NCBI RefSeq assembly: GCF_013364195.1
Contig: NZ_CP054918.1
Coordinates: 4,143,001 to 4,207,000 of the forward strand
Direction of reading: 5' to 3'
DNA length: 64,000 bases
From: Streptomyces sp. NA04227
GTDB taxonomy: Bacteria; Actinomycetota; Actinomycetes; Streptomycetales; Streptomycetaceae
Position numbers and translations under genes: made by a program. The notes under the pieces are model-generated. The model was not told the origin of the DNA. It saw only the letters and a program-made list of their open reading frames with translations, and did not search any database. Of this stretch, positions 1 through 8,327 are shown one piece after another; positions within the stretch are counted from its first letter, which is position 1; each line of letters begins with the position of its first letter.

Positions 1-91
1 TCGTTGCCATGGAGGTCCTTTGCTTGCGTGCTTCGTCGCTTGCGCGTGTGTGCCGGTGCGCCGGTGTGCTTCGTCTGTGCTTCGTCGTCGT

Positions 92-838
92 TCAGGTGCT
101 GCTGGGAGGCACGCGCGGCGTGGGCGGGGGCGCGAGTGTCCGAGAGTGCGCGGGCGCCTGGGGGTGCACGGGTGTCTGGGGGCGCGCGCTGGCGCGGCAG
201 TCACCGAAGCCGGCGCGCAGTCTGGTCAGCAGATCGGTGAGGGTGCGGACCTCGTCCTGGGTCCAGTCGCTCAGCCGCTCGGACAGGTGCCGGGCGGTAC
301 TCGCGGACATTTCCGCGAGTTTGGCGGTGCCCGCCCCGGAGAGCCGGAGGATGCGCGAGCGCCGGTCGGCCGGGTCGGGCAGCCGGTCGATCCAGCCGCG
401 CTCGGCCACGTGCGCCACATGCCGACTGGTCACCGACAGGTCCACCGCGAGCAGCTCGGCGAGGCGGCTCATCCGCATCTCGCCGTCGCGGGCCAGGACG
501 AAGAGGACCGCGGCACTGGCCGGAGGGCAGTCGGCGGGCAGGATGCGGGCGAGGTCACGCTTGACCGCGTTCACGCTGCTGAGCTGACGCGCCAGTTCTT
601 CGTACGGGTCGAGGTCCTCGTGCGGAGGGAGTTCCTTGTACGGAGGGAGTTCCTCGTACAGGGGGAGTTCCTCGTGCGGAGGGGGTTCCTTGTACGGATC
701 GAGGGTGGCGCGCCGCCGGTCGTGGTCCGGTTCCTGACGCTTCACGGAGTTTCCCGTCTGCTTCTTCGTGGTTCTGCTCGGTCTGTTCCGGCTCGTTCCG
801 GCCCGGCCTCTTCGCGGCGCCGCTGTCTGAGGTCCCAT
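92..838 (-). CDS. MarR-family transcriptional regulator
   Basis: The central part (about 150 residues) reads as a MarR winged-helix domain: helices around LAVDLSVTSRHVAHV for DNA recognition, then the wing with the DPADRRSR motif typical of MarR. These proteins bind as dimers to short palindromes and often control efflux or stress genes. The N-terminus is odd: before the domain lies a run of 5-7 residue repeats of the type PHEEL/PYEEL/PPYKEL, encoded by a 15-21 bp repeat at about 600-690. The C-terminus is a Pro/Ala-rich tail. The start is uncertain: ATG 838 has a weak AGGGG upstream, while ATG 862 and GTG 745 are alternatives. A perfect palindrome lies about 50 bp upstream, consistent with autoregulation (inference). 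Confidence 0.85.
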   Translation of the reverse strand: MGPQTAAPRRGRAGTSRNRPSRTTKKQTGNSVKRQEPDHDRRRATLDPYKEPPPHEELPLYEELPPYKELPPHEDLDPYEELARQLSSVNAVKRDLARILPADCPPASAAVLFVLARDGEMRMSRLAELLAVDLSVTSRHVAHVAERGWIDRLPDPADRRSRILRLSGAGTAKLAEMSASTARHLSERLSDWTQDEVRTLTDLLTRLRAGFGDCRASARPQTPVHPQAPAHSRTLAPPPTPRVPPSST

Positions 839-842
839 GCCT

Positions 843-877
843 GAGCACCCCTGTGTGAGCACCCCTGTGTGAGCACT
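843..877. repeat. 14-bp direct repeat upstream of marR
   Basis: The unit GAGCACCCCTGTGT occurs twice in tandem, followed by a partial third copy (GAGCACTCC). It lies in the leader of the MarR gene, overlapping the possible upstream start codon. Its role is unknown. Confidence 0.7.
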
Positions 878-889
878 CCCGCACAGTTT

Positions 890-904
890 GTTGCTTAGAG
901 CAAC
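890..904. promoter_or_regulatory. Perfect palindrome, likely MarR operator
   Basis: GTTGCTTAGAGCAAC has perfect 6-bp arms around a 3-bp spacer. It sits just upstream of the leftward MarR gene, where an autoregulatory operator would be expected. MarR proteins favour palindromes of this size. Assignment to this regulator is inference from position. Confidence 0.5.
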
Positions 905-1109
905 GATAGGAGAAGTTGGTTGCCGCAGGCAAACGTAATGACGGGGTGGAGCCCTAAAGAAGGCGCAAAGGTCTGGGTGCGTACGGATAAAACGGCTGGT
1001 GGGAGGCTGTCCCGCCGTTTGGGGCGGTGTACTGGGACAGAGGGCGGGCGGTCCCGGTGGCCGACGAGTGACTTCAGCGGATCGTCGCGCCGAAGTGTCC
1101 TGCCCGCTC

Positions 1110-1138
1110 TTGGGTGCGGGGGCCGACTTCGCTAGTGT
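1110..1138 (+). promoter_or_regulatory. SigHrdB-like promoter for a leaderless mRNA
   Basis: TTGGGT at 1110-1115 and TAGTGT at 1133-1138 are separated by 17 bp, a good match to the housekeeping actinomycete promoter. The expected transcription start, about 7 bp after the -10 box, falls on or next to the ATG at 1147. No Shine-Dalgarno sequence precedes that ATG, so the transcript is probably leaderless. Confidence 0.55.
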
Positions 1139-1146
1139 CCTGGCTC

Positions 1147-1353
1147 ATGGCACACAACCCCCAAGCCCCGCAGGGCCCCGAGGGTCACGACCCGTCGGGC
1201 AGCACCCAGATGTTCCGCGCCTTCGTCGACGAGGGCGCCCCGCAGGCCGCTCAGCCCGCGGCGGCCTCGTCCGGTCCCCGTATCGGCCTGATCATCGGCG
1301 TCGTGATCGCCCTCGCCGTGGTGGCCGGGGTGGCCTGGCTCGCCCTGGGCTGA
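1147..1353 (+). CDS. Small C-terminally membrane-anchored protein
   Basis: A 68-residue protein. The first 45 residues are polar and rich in Gly, Pro, Ala and Gln, with the phrase SGSTQMFRAFVDEG. They are followed by one strong transmembrane segment (about residues 46-66, rich in Ile, Val, Leu and Ala) that runs to the C-terminus, as in tail-anchored proteins. I chose ATG 1147 rather than upstream in-frame starts because promoter elements at 1110-1138 place the transcription start there. The function is not recognised. It is a single-gene unit closed by a strong hairpin at 1479-1513. Confidence 0.75.
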   Translation: MAHNPQAPQGPEGHDPSGSTQMFRAFVDEGAPQAAQPAAASSGPRIGLIIGVVIALAVVAGVAWLALG

Positions 1354-1421
1354 GCCGGGCGCGGGCAGGTAACCACGGCACGGCCGAACGGCTCGACGGG
1401 CTCGGGCAGTCGACAACGAAC

Positions 1422-1461
1422 GGACAGCCGGACAGCCGGACAGCCGGACGGCCGGACGGCC
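1422..1461. repeat. Five tandem 8-bp repeats
   Basis: GGACAGCC occurs three times, then GGACGGCC twice, with no gaps. The array lies downstream of the small membrane-protein gene, before the terminator-like hairpin. This looks like slippage-derived simple repeat. Confidence 0.8.
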
Positions 1462-1478
1462 GAAGACAAACGGACAAA

Positions 1479-1513
1479 GGACAGCGCGCGGCATTCTGCG
1501 CCGCACGCTGTCC
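1479..1513. terminator. Terminator-like hairpin between convergent genes
   Basis: Two 14-nt arms (GGACAGCGCGCGGC and GCCGCACGCTGTCC) pair with one mismatch around a 7-nt loop. They are followed on the + strand by a pyrimidine-rich stretch. The hairpin can end the rightward small gene and probably also the leftward muramidase transcript. Confidence 0.6.
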
Positions 1514-1618
1514 TTCCGTTTTCCGGCGGTCGTTTCCGGCGGTCGTTCTCCAGTGGCCGCTCTCAGGCGGTAGCTCTCAGGCCGTCGTTCTCAGGCGGTC
1601 CGTCCCGCCCGCCGCCGG

Positions 1619-2860
1619 TCAGCCCAGCAACGCCTGCCAGGTCTGGGCGCCGACGATCCCGTCCGGCGTGAGCCCCCTGCTCTTCTGGAAGGCGGTCACC
1701 GCGTCCTTGGTGCCCTGCCCGAACTGCCCGTCGACCTTCAGCGCGGCGCCATGGCCGTTCAGCAGGAACTGGGCCGCCTTCACCGGGTTGCCGCCGCTGC
1801 CCGCGCGCAGCGTGTCGGCGAGCGCCTGCCAGGTCAGCGGGCCCGCGATGCCGTCGGCCGTGAGCCCCTTGCTCTTCTGGAAGGCGGTCACGGCCGCCTT
1901 GGTACCGGGACCGTACGCGCCGTCGACGTTCACCGCACCGCCGTGCCCGTTCAACAGATGCTGAAGAGCGGTCACTTGACTCCCCGAGCCACCCTCCTTG
2001 GCGATTGGCCATGACTGTACGGGCGGCGGGTTGTACCTCCCCTTGGCGAAGGTCTTCAGGTCGTTCAGCGAGCCGTTGAAGACGTTCTGGTCACCCGGCA
2101 GCGGTCCGGAGCGCGCGGTCTGCCAGATCGTGTACGTGGACCAGCCGGACGGCAACGGCAGCGCCGAACCGCCGTAATTGGCGATCCACAGCGGGGACTT
2201 GTTGGCGAAGGCCGAGGTGTTGCCGGTGCACTTCCTCCACCAGTCGGTCGTCGAGTAGATCACCGGATAGCGCCCGGTGCGCTGTTTGTAGCGCTCCAGG
2301 AAGTCGCCGATCCACTTGGTCATCGCGCCCTTGCCGAGCCCGTAACAGTCGTTGCCCTGATCGGGGTTGTACTCCACGTCGAGCGCGCCCGGCAGCGTCC
2401 TGCCGTCCGCCGTCCAGCCACCGCCGTGGTCGACGAAGTAGTCCGCCTGCCGCGCGCCGCTCGACTTCTCCGGGCTGGCGAAGTGGTACGCGCCCCTGAT
2501 CAGCCCCGCCTTGGCCGAACCCCCGTACTGCTGACCGAAGTTGGGGTTCCGGTAGGTATGGGACTCGGTCGCCTTGACGTACGCGAACTTCGCCCCCTTC
2601 GCCGCCACCGCCCCCCAGTCCACATTGCCCTGATGGCTGCTGACGTCGAGCCCCTTCACCGCACCGGCGGCGAGCGGCGCCGGGATCTCGCGGCCGGTGT
2701 GCTCGGCGACACCGGAGCCCGCGTGGTGGTCGTCGGCCGGGGACGCCGCCGGGCGGGCGCCGTCGGCGAAGGCACCGACCGCGGGCGTGAGGCAGGCACA
2801 GCCGAGGGCGAGCGCGAGCGTGGTGAATCCGTATGTACCGATACGGGACTTGAGGGTCAT
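1619..2860 (-). CDS. Secreted GH25 muramidase (lysozyme) with two peptidoglycan-binding repeats
   Basis: A 413-residue secreted enzyme predicted to cut the beta-1,4 bond between N-acetylmuramic acid and N-acetylglucosamine in peptidoglycan. Residues 1-33 form a signal peptide (basic start, hydrophobic core, Ala-rich cleavage zone). The GH25 domain covers about 68-265, with the typical GLDVSSHQG (Asp72) and LDVEYNPD (Asp161, Glu163) acidic catalytic motifs. Two PG_binding_1 repeats follow (about 285-345 and 355-413), each ending in the signature DGI-G--TWQAL. The gene stands alone. Its upstream region of about 750 bp holds only repeats. Likely roles are self-lysis and cell-wall remodelling, or attack on other bacteria. 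Confidence 0.93.
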   Translation of the reverse strand: MTLKSRIGTYGFTTLALALGCACLTPAVGAFADGARPAASPADDHHAGSGVAEHTGREIPAPLAAGAVKGLDVSSHQGNVDWGAVAAKGAKFAYVKATESHTYRNPNFGQQYGGSAKAGLIRGAYHFASPEKSSGARQADYFVDHGGGWTADGRTLPGALDVEYNPDQGNDCYGLGKGAMTKWIGDFLERYKQRTGRYPVIYSTTDWWRKCTGNTSAFANKSPLWIANYGGSALPLPSGWSTYTIWQTARSGPLPGDQNVFNGSLNDLKTFAKGRYNPPPVQSWPIAKEGGSGSQVTALQHLLNGHGGAVNVDGAYGPGTKAAVTAFQKSKGLTADGIAGPLTWQALADTLRAGSGGNPVKAAQFLLNGHGAALKVDGQFGQGTKDAVTAFQKSRGLTPDGIVGAQTWQALLG

Positions 2861-3609
2861 GAAGCTTCACTCCTGTACGTGGGTGGGGGCGTGCGGGTGC
2901 GCACGCACCGGGTGGGTGCGTAGGGGGGAGGGGGTGGGGGTGGCGGTATGCGTGTCCGCTCGCCCCGCTCGTCAGTGGACGCGCAGGGTGGAGAACGCCC
3001 GCTCCACCGCCTCCTGGTGCAGTGCCCTCAGCAGGGTCGGCTTGCGCGTGCACGGGCGTCCGTAACGGGCTGGGGCGCGGTGCCCAGCCGTCTCAACAGC
3101 TCTGTTCCGTACGGCTTTTCGCTGGTCGTCGGCGTCCTGGGCGGCCGTACGTGCCTCGTACGCGCATTGAAGCGCCGACGGGCTCACGGCTCACGGCGAG
3201 AGATACACGTGATCTTGCGCGGCGGCGCGTACGGAGTCACACGTCGCCCGGTCGGAGCACCGCCCGTCCCCGCACGCCGACCGCGCACGCCGGGCGCACC
3301 TGCCCCGCACAGCTCGGACGCCTCATACGTATCCCCGTGTCCCCATGCGCGTCCCGGTGCACGTCTCCATACGTGTCTCCATGCGCGTCCCCCCGGATTT
3401 CCTGTCTCCGTTCCCTGGGGAAGAACGTACGGAGAAGGGACAACAGGGCGCGTCCAACAGGCAGTTGAAGTCCGGTGGCCTACCAGGGGCCGAGTCCGCC
3501 GCGCTCTCCACCCTGGGTCGCAGCTGACAGCCGACAGCCGATAGCCGACAGCCCTTAGCTCGGCAGGGGGACCTGTATCAGAGGGCTGCCCGCCCAGGCC
3601 CGACAGGAC
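2861..3609. other. Gene-free interval of about 750 bp
   Basis: No convincing gene was found between the muramidase start and the response-regulator stop. Reading frames here are open only because of low-complexity sequence. It contains GT/GC-rich simple sequence near 2880-2940, a 12-bp tandem repeat at 3339-3386, and CGACAGC-type repeats near 3527-3553. Confidence 0.6.
3339..3386. repeat. Four tandem degenerate 12-bp repeats
   Basis: The units are GTCCCCATGCGC, GTCCCGGTGCAC, GTCTCCATACGT and GTCTCCATGCGC. They are contiguous and lie in the gene-free interval before the two-component genes. Confidence 0.75.
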
Positions 3610-4344
3610 CTATCGGGTCCCGCACCGGGCGCAGCCGCCCTCCGGCTGTCCGCCGTCCAACTTGCCGCTCTTCCCACTCTTCCCGCTCTGCGGCAGCGCG
3701 AGGCCCGACTCGTACGCCACGACGACCGCCTGCGCGCGGCTGCGCAGGTCGAGTTTGGTCATCACGCGGTGCAGATGGGACTTGACCGTGGCCTCGGAGA
3801 CGAAGAGGTGTGCGGCGATCTCCTCGTTGCACAGTCCGCGGGCCACCAGGAGCAGAACTTCCCTTTCCCGGGAGGTGAGTTGCTCCAGGGCGGTGTGCTC
3901 TTCGGCGGGCATGGTCCGCTGCGGTGCGTACGCCTCGATCAGACGGCGGGTGACGCTCGGCGCGAAGAGCATCTCGCCCCCGGCGATCACGGAGATGGTG
4001 TGCACCAGACGGTCCGCGGGGGTGTCCTTGAGCAGATAGCCGGCACATCCGGCCCGCAGCGCGGCGTAGACGTACTCGTCCCGGTCGAACACCGTCAGCA
4101 CGATGACCCGGGGCAGCGGGTCCAGGTCGAGCGCGAGGATGCGCTCGGCGGCGACGATCCCGCCCATCCCCGGCATGCCGATGTCCATCAGCACCACCTC
4201 GGGCTTCTCGCGCGCCGTCGTCGCCAGCGCGGTCTCTCCGTCCGCGGCCTCCAGCACAGGGTCGAAGCCCGGCGTCGCGCGCAACAGGGCGGCCAGCCCG
4301 GCCCGGATGAGTTCCTGGTCGTCCACTACGAGAATGCTCGTCAT
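3610..4344 (-). CDS. NarL/LuxR-type two-component response regulator
   Basis: A 244-residue cytoplasmic DNA-binding protein. The receiver domain (about 3-120) begins ILVVDDQELIRAG, and the phosphoacceptor is Asp54 in VLMDIGMPG. The C-terminal LuxR helix-turn-helix (about 155-215) shows LTSREREVLLLVARG, NEEIA and VSEATVKSHL. I chose ATG 4344, preceded by a GGGGG/AGGA-type ribosome site, because the receiver starts there. In-frame sequence upstream to 4395 is not domain-like. It lies 84 bp downstream of the sensor kinase on the same strand and must be its partner. The C-terminus carries a SGKSGKSGK repeat. Confidence 0.95.
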   Translation of the reverse strand: MTSILVVDDQELIRAGLAALLRATPGFDPVLEAADGETALATTAREKPEVVLMDIGMPGMGGIVAAERILALDLDPLPRVIVLTVFDRDEYVYAALRAGCAGYLLKDTPADRLVHTISVIAGGEMLFAPSVTRRLIEAYAPQRTMPAEEHTALEQLTSREREVLLLVARGLCNEEIAAHLFVSEATVKSHLHRVMTKLDLRSRAQAVVVAYESGLALPQSGKSGKSGKLDGGQPEGGCARCGTR

Positions 4345-4428
4345 GTCCTGATACCCCCGACCACTACGACGACTTCCGTACACGCCGGGTTTCAACAGCC
4401 CCTGGGGAACGAGGGATTGGGACAGTTG

Positions 4429-5694
4429 TTACGTACCGTCGACGGGCAGTGAGAGCCGCACCTCGAAGCCGCCCTCCGGCCGTTGCCCGGTGGTCAGGGT
4501 GCCGTCCCAGACCTTGACCCGCTCCCGCATACCGATGAGCCCGAGCCCCGAACCGGTGCCGCCACCGTCGGCCGCCGTGCGCCTCGCCCCGCTGTCACCC
4601 TTGCCGTACGAGCCGTTGCCGTACGTCCCTTCGCCGCGGCCGTCGTCCCGCACGGTGACCGCGATCCGCCCCGGCTGATGGGCGACCCGTACCTCCGCCT
4701 CGCGGGCGCCGGAGTGCTTGACCACATTGGTGAGGGCTTCCTGCACCACGCGGTAGACGCAGAGTTGGAGTCCGGGGCTGAGCGGCGGCGCGATGCCCTC
4801 GGTGTGGACGCGTACCCGGACTCCGGTGAGCCCGGTGCGTTCGGCCAGTTCGGGGATGCGGTCGATGCCGGGGAGTGGCTCGTGCGGCGGGAGGAGCGAG
4901 GGAGATCCGCCGTCGTGCGAGCCCGTGCCGGTGCCGTTGGGGCTGTCGTCGCTGCTGTCGGGGTCCGTCCTCAACAGGGCCAGCAGCCTGCGGAGTTCGT
5001 CGAGGGATTCGTGGGAGGCGCGGGCGACGGTCTCGACGGCGGTGCGGGCGGTCGGCGGATCGGAGGTGAAGACGTAGGAGGCGAGTCCGGACTGGATGCT
5101 GATCACGGACATGTGCTGGGCCAGTACGTCGTGCAACTCCCGTGCGATACGCACCCGTTCGTCGGTGATCGCCCGGCGGGCCTCGGCGGCCTGCTGGCGG
5201 GCGAGGAGCCGGGTCAGGCGGCGCAGTTCGGCGGTGCGCTGTGCGGCCCGGCGCTGCGCGAGGCCGAAGGCCAGTGCCACCAGCGGCACGACGAGCGCCT
5301 GCACCGCGACCAGGGCGGGTGACAGGCCGCCGCTGATGCCGCTCTGGGTCACGACGGCGGCGGTCAGCGCGGCGCCCGGAAGGGACACGCGCGGCGGGCG
5401 GGCGGCGGCCAGGCCCACCAGGGCGATGGCCGGGACCCAGTAGTTCAGCGAGGGCTGGTAGCCCAGGGCGAGATACGTCGCGTACCCGGCGCAGCACAGC
5501 ACCAGCACCGTCGCCGGTGCGCTGCGGCGGGCGAGCAACGGCAGCGCGGTGCACAGCGTGAGCGCGTACGCGAGGGCGTCGAACTCGGCCCAGCCCGGCG
5601 GGTGGTACTGCTGCCCGGCCACACAGCCGCCGATCGCGAGACCGACGGCGAGGACCACGTCGCCCACTCTGCCCAGGCCCGGTTTGATGCGCAC
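4429..5694 (-). CDS. Sensor histidine kinase (HisKA_3/NarX type)
   Basis: A 421-residue membrane kinase. Several hydrophobic segments occupy about 10-150. The dimerisation/phosphoacceptor box follows with ARELHDVLAQH (His188), then a degenerate HATPase_c domain. That domain has LTNVVKHSG and a G1/G2 pair (VRDDGRG and GLGLIGMRERV) in the last 110 residues. Its length and plan match Streptomyces kinases paired with NarL-type regulators. The start is GTG. A TAGCAT -10-like box lies 6 bp upstream and no ribosome site is visible, so the mRNA may be leaderless. Ser/Gly/Asp-rich low-complexity inserts (about 235-255 and 370-385) break the C-terminal half. The signal sensed is unknown. Confidence 0.93.
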   Translation of the reverse strand: MRIKPGLGRVGDVVLAVGLAIGGCVAGQQYHPPGWAEFDALAYALTLCTALPLLARRSAPATVLVLCCAGYATYLALGYQPSLNYWVPAIALVGLAAARPPRVSLPGAALTAAVVTQSGISGGLSPALVAVQALVVPLVALAFGLAQRRAAQRTAELRRLTRLLARQQAAEARRAITDERVRIARELHDVLAQHMSVISIQSGLASYVFTSDPPTARTAVETVARASHESLDELRRLLALLRTDPDSSDDSPNGTGTGSHDGGSPSLLPPHEPLPGIDRIPELAERTGLTGVRVRVHTEGIAPPLSPGLQLCVYRVVQEALTNVVKHSGAREAEVRVAHQPGRIAVTVRDDGRGEGTYGNGSYGKGDSGARRTAADGGGTGSGLGLIGMRERVKVWDGTLTTGQRPEGGFEVRLSLPVDGT

Positions 5695-5700
5695 CGGTGG

Positions 5701-5746
5701 ATGCTAGGCGGGCGCCGCGTCGGCGTCTTCAACCGCGGGGTTGAAG
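5701..5746 (-). promoter_or_regulatory. Promoter and palindrome of the two-component operon
   Basis: A perfect inverted repeat, CTTCAACC-GCGG-GGTTGAAG, occupies 5727-5746. On the minus strand its arm supplies TTGAAG as a possible -35, and TAGCAT (5701-5706) is the -10. The spacing of 20 bp is long. The expected start falls on the GTG of the kinase. A palindrome overlapping the -35 suggests binding by a regulator, perhaps the partner response regulator. Confidence 0.4.
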
Positions 5747-5832
5747 TTCCTTACCGCAAGCGGCAGTTGCCAGGCCCGATGGTTGGCGCTCCCGGCAGTT
5801 GCCGCTCCCTGCGGTCCCCACGATCCGGCCGC

Positions 5833-6675
5833 TCAGTCGTTGATGAGGCCCTCGCGGAGTTGCGCCAGCGTCCGGGTCAGCAGACGCGAGACGTGCATCT
5901 GCGAGATGCCGACCTCTTCGCCGATCTGGGACTGCGTCATGTTCGCGAAGAAGCGGAGCATGATGATCTGCCGTTCGCGGGGCGGGAGTTTGGCGAGCAG
6001 CGGCTTGAGCGACTCGCGGTACTCCACGCCTTCCAGGGCGCTGTCCTCGTAGCCGAGGCGGTCGGCGAGCGAGCCCTCGCCGCCGTCGTCCTCCGGTGCC
6101 GGGGAGTCGAGCGAGGAGGCCGTGTAGGCGTTGCCCACCGCGAGGCCGTCGACCACGTCCTCCTCCGACACCCCCAGTACGGCGGCGAGTTCGGCCACCG
6201 TGGGCGAGCGGTCGAGGCGCTGCGAGAGCTCGTCGCTGGCCTTGGTGAGGGCCAGCCGCAGCTCCTGGAGGCGGCGCGGTACGCGTACCGACCACGAGGT
6301 GTCGCGGAAGAAGCGCTTGATCTCCCCGACGACCGTCGGCATCGCGAACGTCGGGAATTCCACGCCGCGTTCGCAGTCGAAACGGTCGATCGCCTTGATC
6401 AGGCCGATGGTGCCGACCTGGACGATGTCCTCCATGGGTTCGTTGCGGCTGCGGAAGCGTGCCGCGGCGTACCGCACGAGGGGGAGGTTGAGCTCGATGA
6501 GGGTGTCGCGTACGTAGGCCCGCTCCGGGCTGTCCTTGTCGAGCGCGGAAAGCCGCAGGAACAGGGAGCGGGAGAGCGTGCGCGTGTCGATGACTTCCGA
6601 AGTGTGCAGCATGTCGGGTGCCGCCTCGGGCTCGTTGGGCGTCAGTACCTTCGAGCTGCCCTGGTCTGCGGACAT
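5833..6675 (-). CDS. sigN: RNA polymerase sigma factor, SigB/SigF class (SigN type)
   Basis: A 280-residue group-3 sigma factor. It has region 2 ([21 protein letters not shown], then [10 protein letters not shown] and [20 protein letters not shown]), region 3 ([10 protein letters not shown]) and region 4.2 with the helix-turn-helix [20 protein letters not shown]. Such factors direct stress- or development-specific promoters in Streptomyces and are usually held by anti-sigma kinases. ATG 6675 has a strong AAGGGGGTG ribosome site. The symbol is by analogy with the tandem sigN-sigF pair next to tadA in S. coelicolor (from memory). Family membership is certain, the exact symbol less so. A SigB-type promoter sequence lies upstream. 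Confidence 0.85.
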   Translation of the reverse strand: MSADQGSSKVLTPNEPEAAPDMLHTSEVIDTRTLSRSLFLRLSALDKDSPERAYVRDTLIELNLPLVRYAAARFRSRNEPMEDIVQVGTIGLIKAIDRFDCERGVEFPTFAMPTVVGEIKRFFRDTSWSVRVPRRLQELRLALTKASDELSQRLDRSPTVAELAAVLGVSEEDVVDGLAVGNAYTASSLDSPAPEDDGGEGSLADRLGYEDSALEGVEYRESLKPLLAKLPPRERQIIMLRFFANMTQSQIGEEVGISQMHVSRLLTRTLAQLREGLIND

Positions 6676-6743
6676 GCCACCCCCTTGAGGTCGCGTAACG
6701 GTCGCGGTGGGCGCCCCGGTTGTGGAACGCAGCCTCCACCTGA

Positions 6744-6769
6744 ATACCGGCGGGGGAGGCTCGCCAAAC
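6744..6769 (-). promoter_or_regulatory. SigB-family promoter upstream of sigN
   Basis: On the minus strand GTTT (6769-6766) is followed after 16 bp by CGGTAT (6749-6744). This fits the GNNT-N14-16-GGGTAY consensus of Streptomyces SigB-like factors. It would give a leader of about 60 nt. It suggests that sigN is transcribed by itself or by a paralogue. Confidence 0.45.
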
Positions 6770-6788
6770 GCCGTTTCCGCAGAATGTC

Positions 6789-6823
6789 ACATGTCGGCAA
6801 CACGCTGTAGTGACATGTCGACA
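6789..6823. repeat. 11-bp direct repeat, 24 bp apart, upstream of sigN
   Basis: ACATGTCGGCA (6789-6799) and ACATGTCGACA (6813-6823) are near-identical and in the same orientation. Both contain the self-complementary ACATGT. They lie 120-150 bp upstream of the sigN start and could be regulator sites. Confidence 0.45.
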
Positions 6824-6918
6824 TCGATCCGGGACGTCTGCGCAGGAAGCGGGGGTCCGCTTCACCCTTCGTGGCGCACGTCACAGTCCGGCCCCAAGTC
6901 GCGGACCACCCGTGCCGG

Positions 6919-7905
6919 TTACGCCTCGATCCTGTTTGCGGACCGGAGCCGAGCGAAGCTCCGGGCGAGCAGTCGCGACACATGCATCTGCGAAACGCCC
7001 AGTTCCGCGCTGATTTGGGACTGGGTGAGGTTGTTGTAGTAGCGCAGCAGCAGAATCCGCTGCTCGCGCTCGGGGAGCTGGACGAGCAGATGCCGTACGA
7101 GATCGCGGTGTTCGACGCCGTCGAGGGCCGGGTCCTCGTAGCCGAGCCGGTCGACGAGCCCCGGCAGCCCGTCGCCCTCCTGCGCCGCTTCGAGCGAGGT
7201 CGCGTGGTACGAGCGCCCCGCCTCGATGCAGGCGAGGACCTCCTCCTCGGTGATGCGCAGCCGTTCGGCGATCTCCGCGGTCGTGGGCGAGCGTCCGAAG
7301 GCGGTGGTGAGGTCCTCGGTGGCACCGGTCACCTGCACCCACAGCTCGTGCAGCCGCCGCGGTACGTGCACGGTGCGGACGTTGTCCCTGAAGTACCGCT
7401 TGATCTCGCCGATCACCGTCGGCATCGCGAACGTCGGGAACTGCACACCGCGCTCGGGGTCGAACCGGTCGATGGCGTTGATCAGGCCGATGGTGCCGAC
7501 CTGGACCACGTCCTCCATCGGCTCGTTACGGCTGCGGAAACGTGCCGCCGCGTAGCGGACGAGCGGCAGGTTCGCCTCGATCAGTGCGGCCCGCACCCGG
7601 CCGTGCTCGGTGCTGCCCGGCGCGAGCCCGGCGAGCCTGGCGAAGAGCACCTGGGTCAGGGCGCGGGTGTCGGCACCGCGCTGCCGGGCCGGGGTGGCTT
7701 CCTGGGTGTACCCGGATTCCGATTCGGTTTCGGACTCGGTTTCCGGCTCGGGATCGGGCTCAGGATCGGGATCGGATTCGGGCTTTCCGCGGTGCTGTTC
7801 GGGGTCCTGCTCGTGACGGTGTCCCGGAAGCTGTTCGTGCTCCGGATTCCGTTCGTGTCCCGGGCCCTGCCGGGGTGGAGCCTTAGGCGCTGTGCTGGCC
7901 GGCAA
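6919..7905 (-). CDS. sigF: RNA polymerase sigma factor, SigF class (late sporulation type)
   Basis: A group-3 sigma factor close in sequence to the SigN-type gene just downstream. It shares [49 protein letters not shown] and a region-4.2 helix-turn-helix [20 protein letters not shown]. In S. coelicolor the SigF product acts late in spore maturation (established for the family). I place the start at TTG 7905 because AAGGGGTGG precedes it at proper distance and the protein then begins [11 protein letters not shown]. An in-frame ATG at 7971 would add 22 residues. The N-terminal 80 residues are low complexity, with alternating acidic/Pro and Glu-Ser-Glu-Thr repeats. The gap to sigN is 243 bp. Confidence 0.85.
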   Translation of the reverse strand: MPASTAPKAPPRQGPGHERNPEHEQLPGHRHEQDPEQHRGKPESDPDPEPDPEPETESETESESGYTQEATPARQRGADTRALTQVLFARLAGLAPGSTEHGRVRAALIEANLPLVRYAAARFRSRNEPMEDVVQVGTIGLINAIDRFDPERGVQFPTFAMPTVIGEIKRYFRDNVRTVHVPRRLHELWVQVTGATEDLTTAFGRSPTTAEIAERLRITEEEVLACIEAGRSYHATSLEAAQEGDGLPGLVDRLGYEDPALDGVEHRDLVRHLLVQLPEREQRILLLRYYNNLTQSQISAELGVSQMHVSRLLARSFARLRSANRIEA

Positions 7906-8123
7906 GGTCGACGCCACCCCTTTTCGCGGAGATTTGCTCGTTCGGGAACTTCCTGAACCTGAAACCGTCAAAAGCGGTCATAGCATCACAAGACATGTGC
8001 ACAGTGTGCAAGCACCGCAAATCTACGTGTTGACCGGTGAATCTGCAGGTAAGGGCGGGTGTGAGCCTGCGTGGGCACGGGCTTGCGACGCTCGTGCGGG
8101 GGACACGGGTGCGGACATACGAA

Positions 8124-8150
8124 CGTCCCCCGCCGGAGGGGCGGGGGACG
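8124..8150. terminator. GC-rich hairpin between the Dabb gene and sigF
   Basis: CGTCCCCCGCC and GGCGGGGGACG form a perfect 11-bp stem with a 5-nt loop. It stands about 180 bp beyond the end of the leftward Dabb gene and upstream of sigF, so it insulates the two. The rest of the 420-bp gap (7906-8327) holds no gene that I can support. Confidence 0.6.
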
Positions 8151-8327
8151 TGCGAGGGTGACGTCCAGGCCGGTGCGCGAGTCGTGTGCGGCCTTGAGTT
8201 GTCCGGGAGTTCGGAGGTGCGGGAGTTCGGTCGGCCCGCGCCTGCGGAGATGTGCCGTATCAGGCGGGGACCGTGTCGTGTCCGGCGCGGAACTCGTGCT
8301 TCCGGGCCGGGAATCGCCGTCCTGGGC

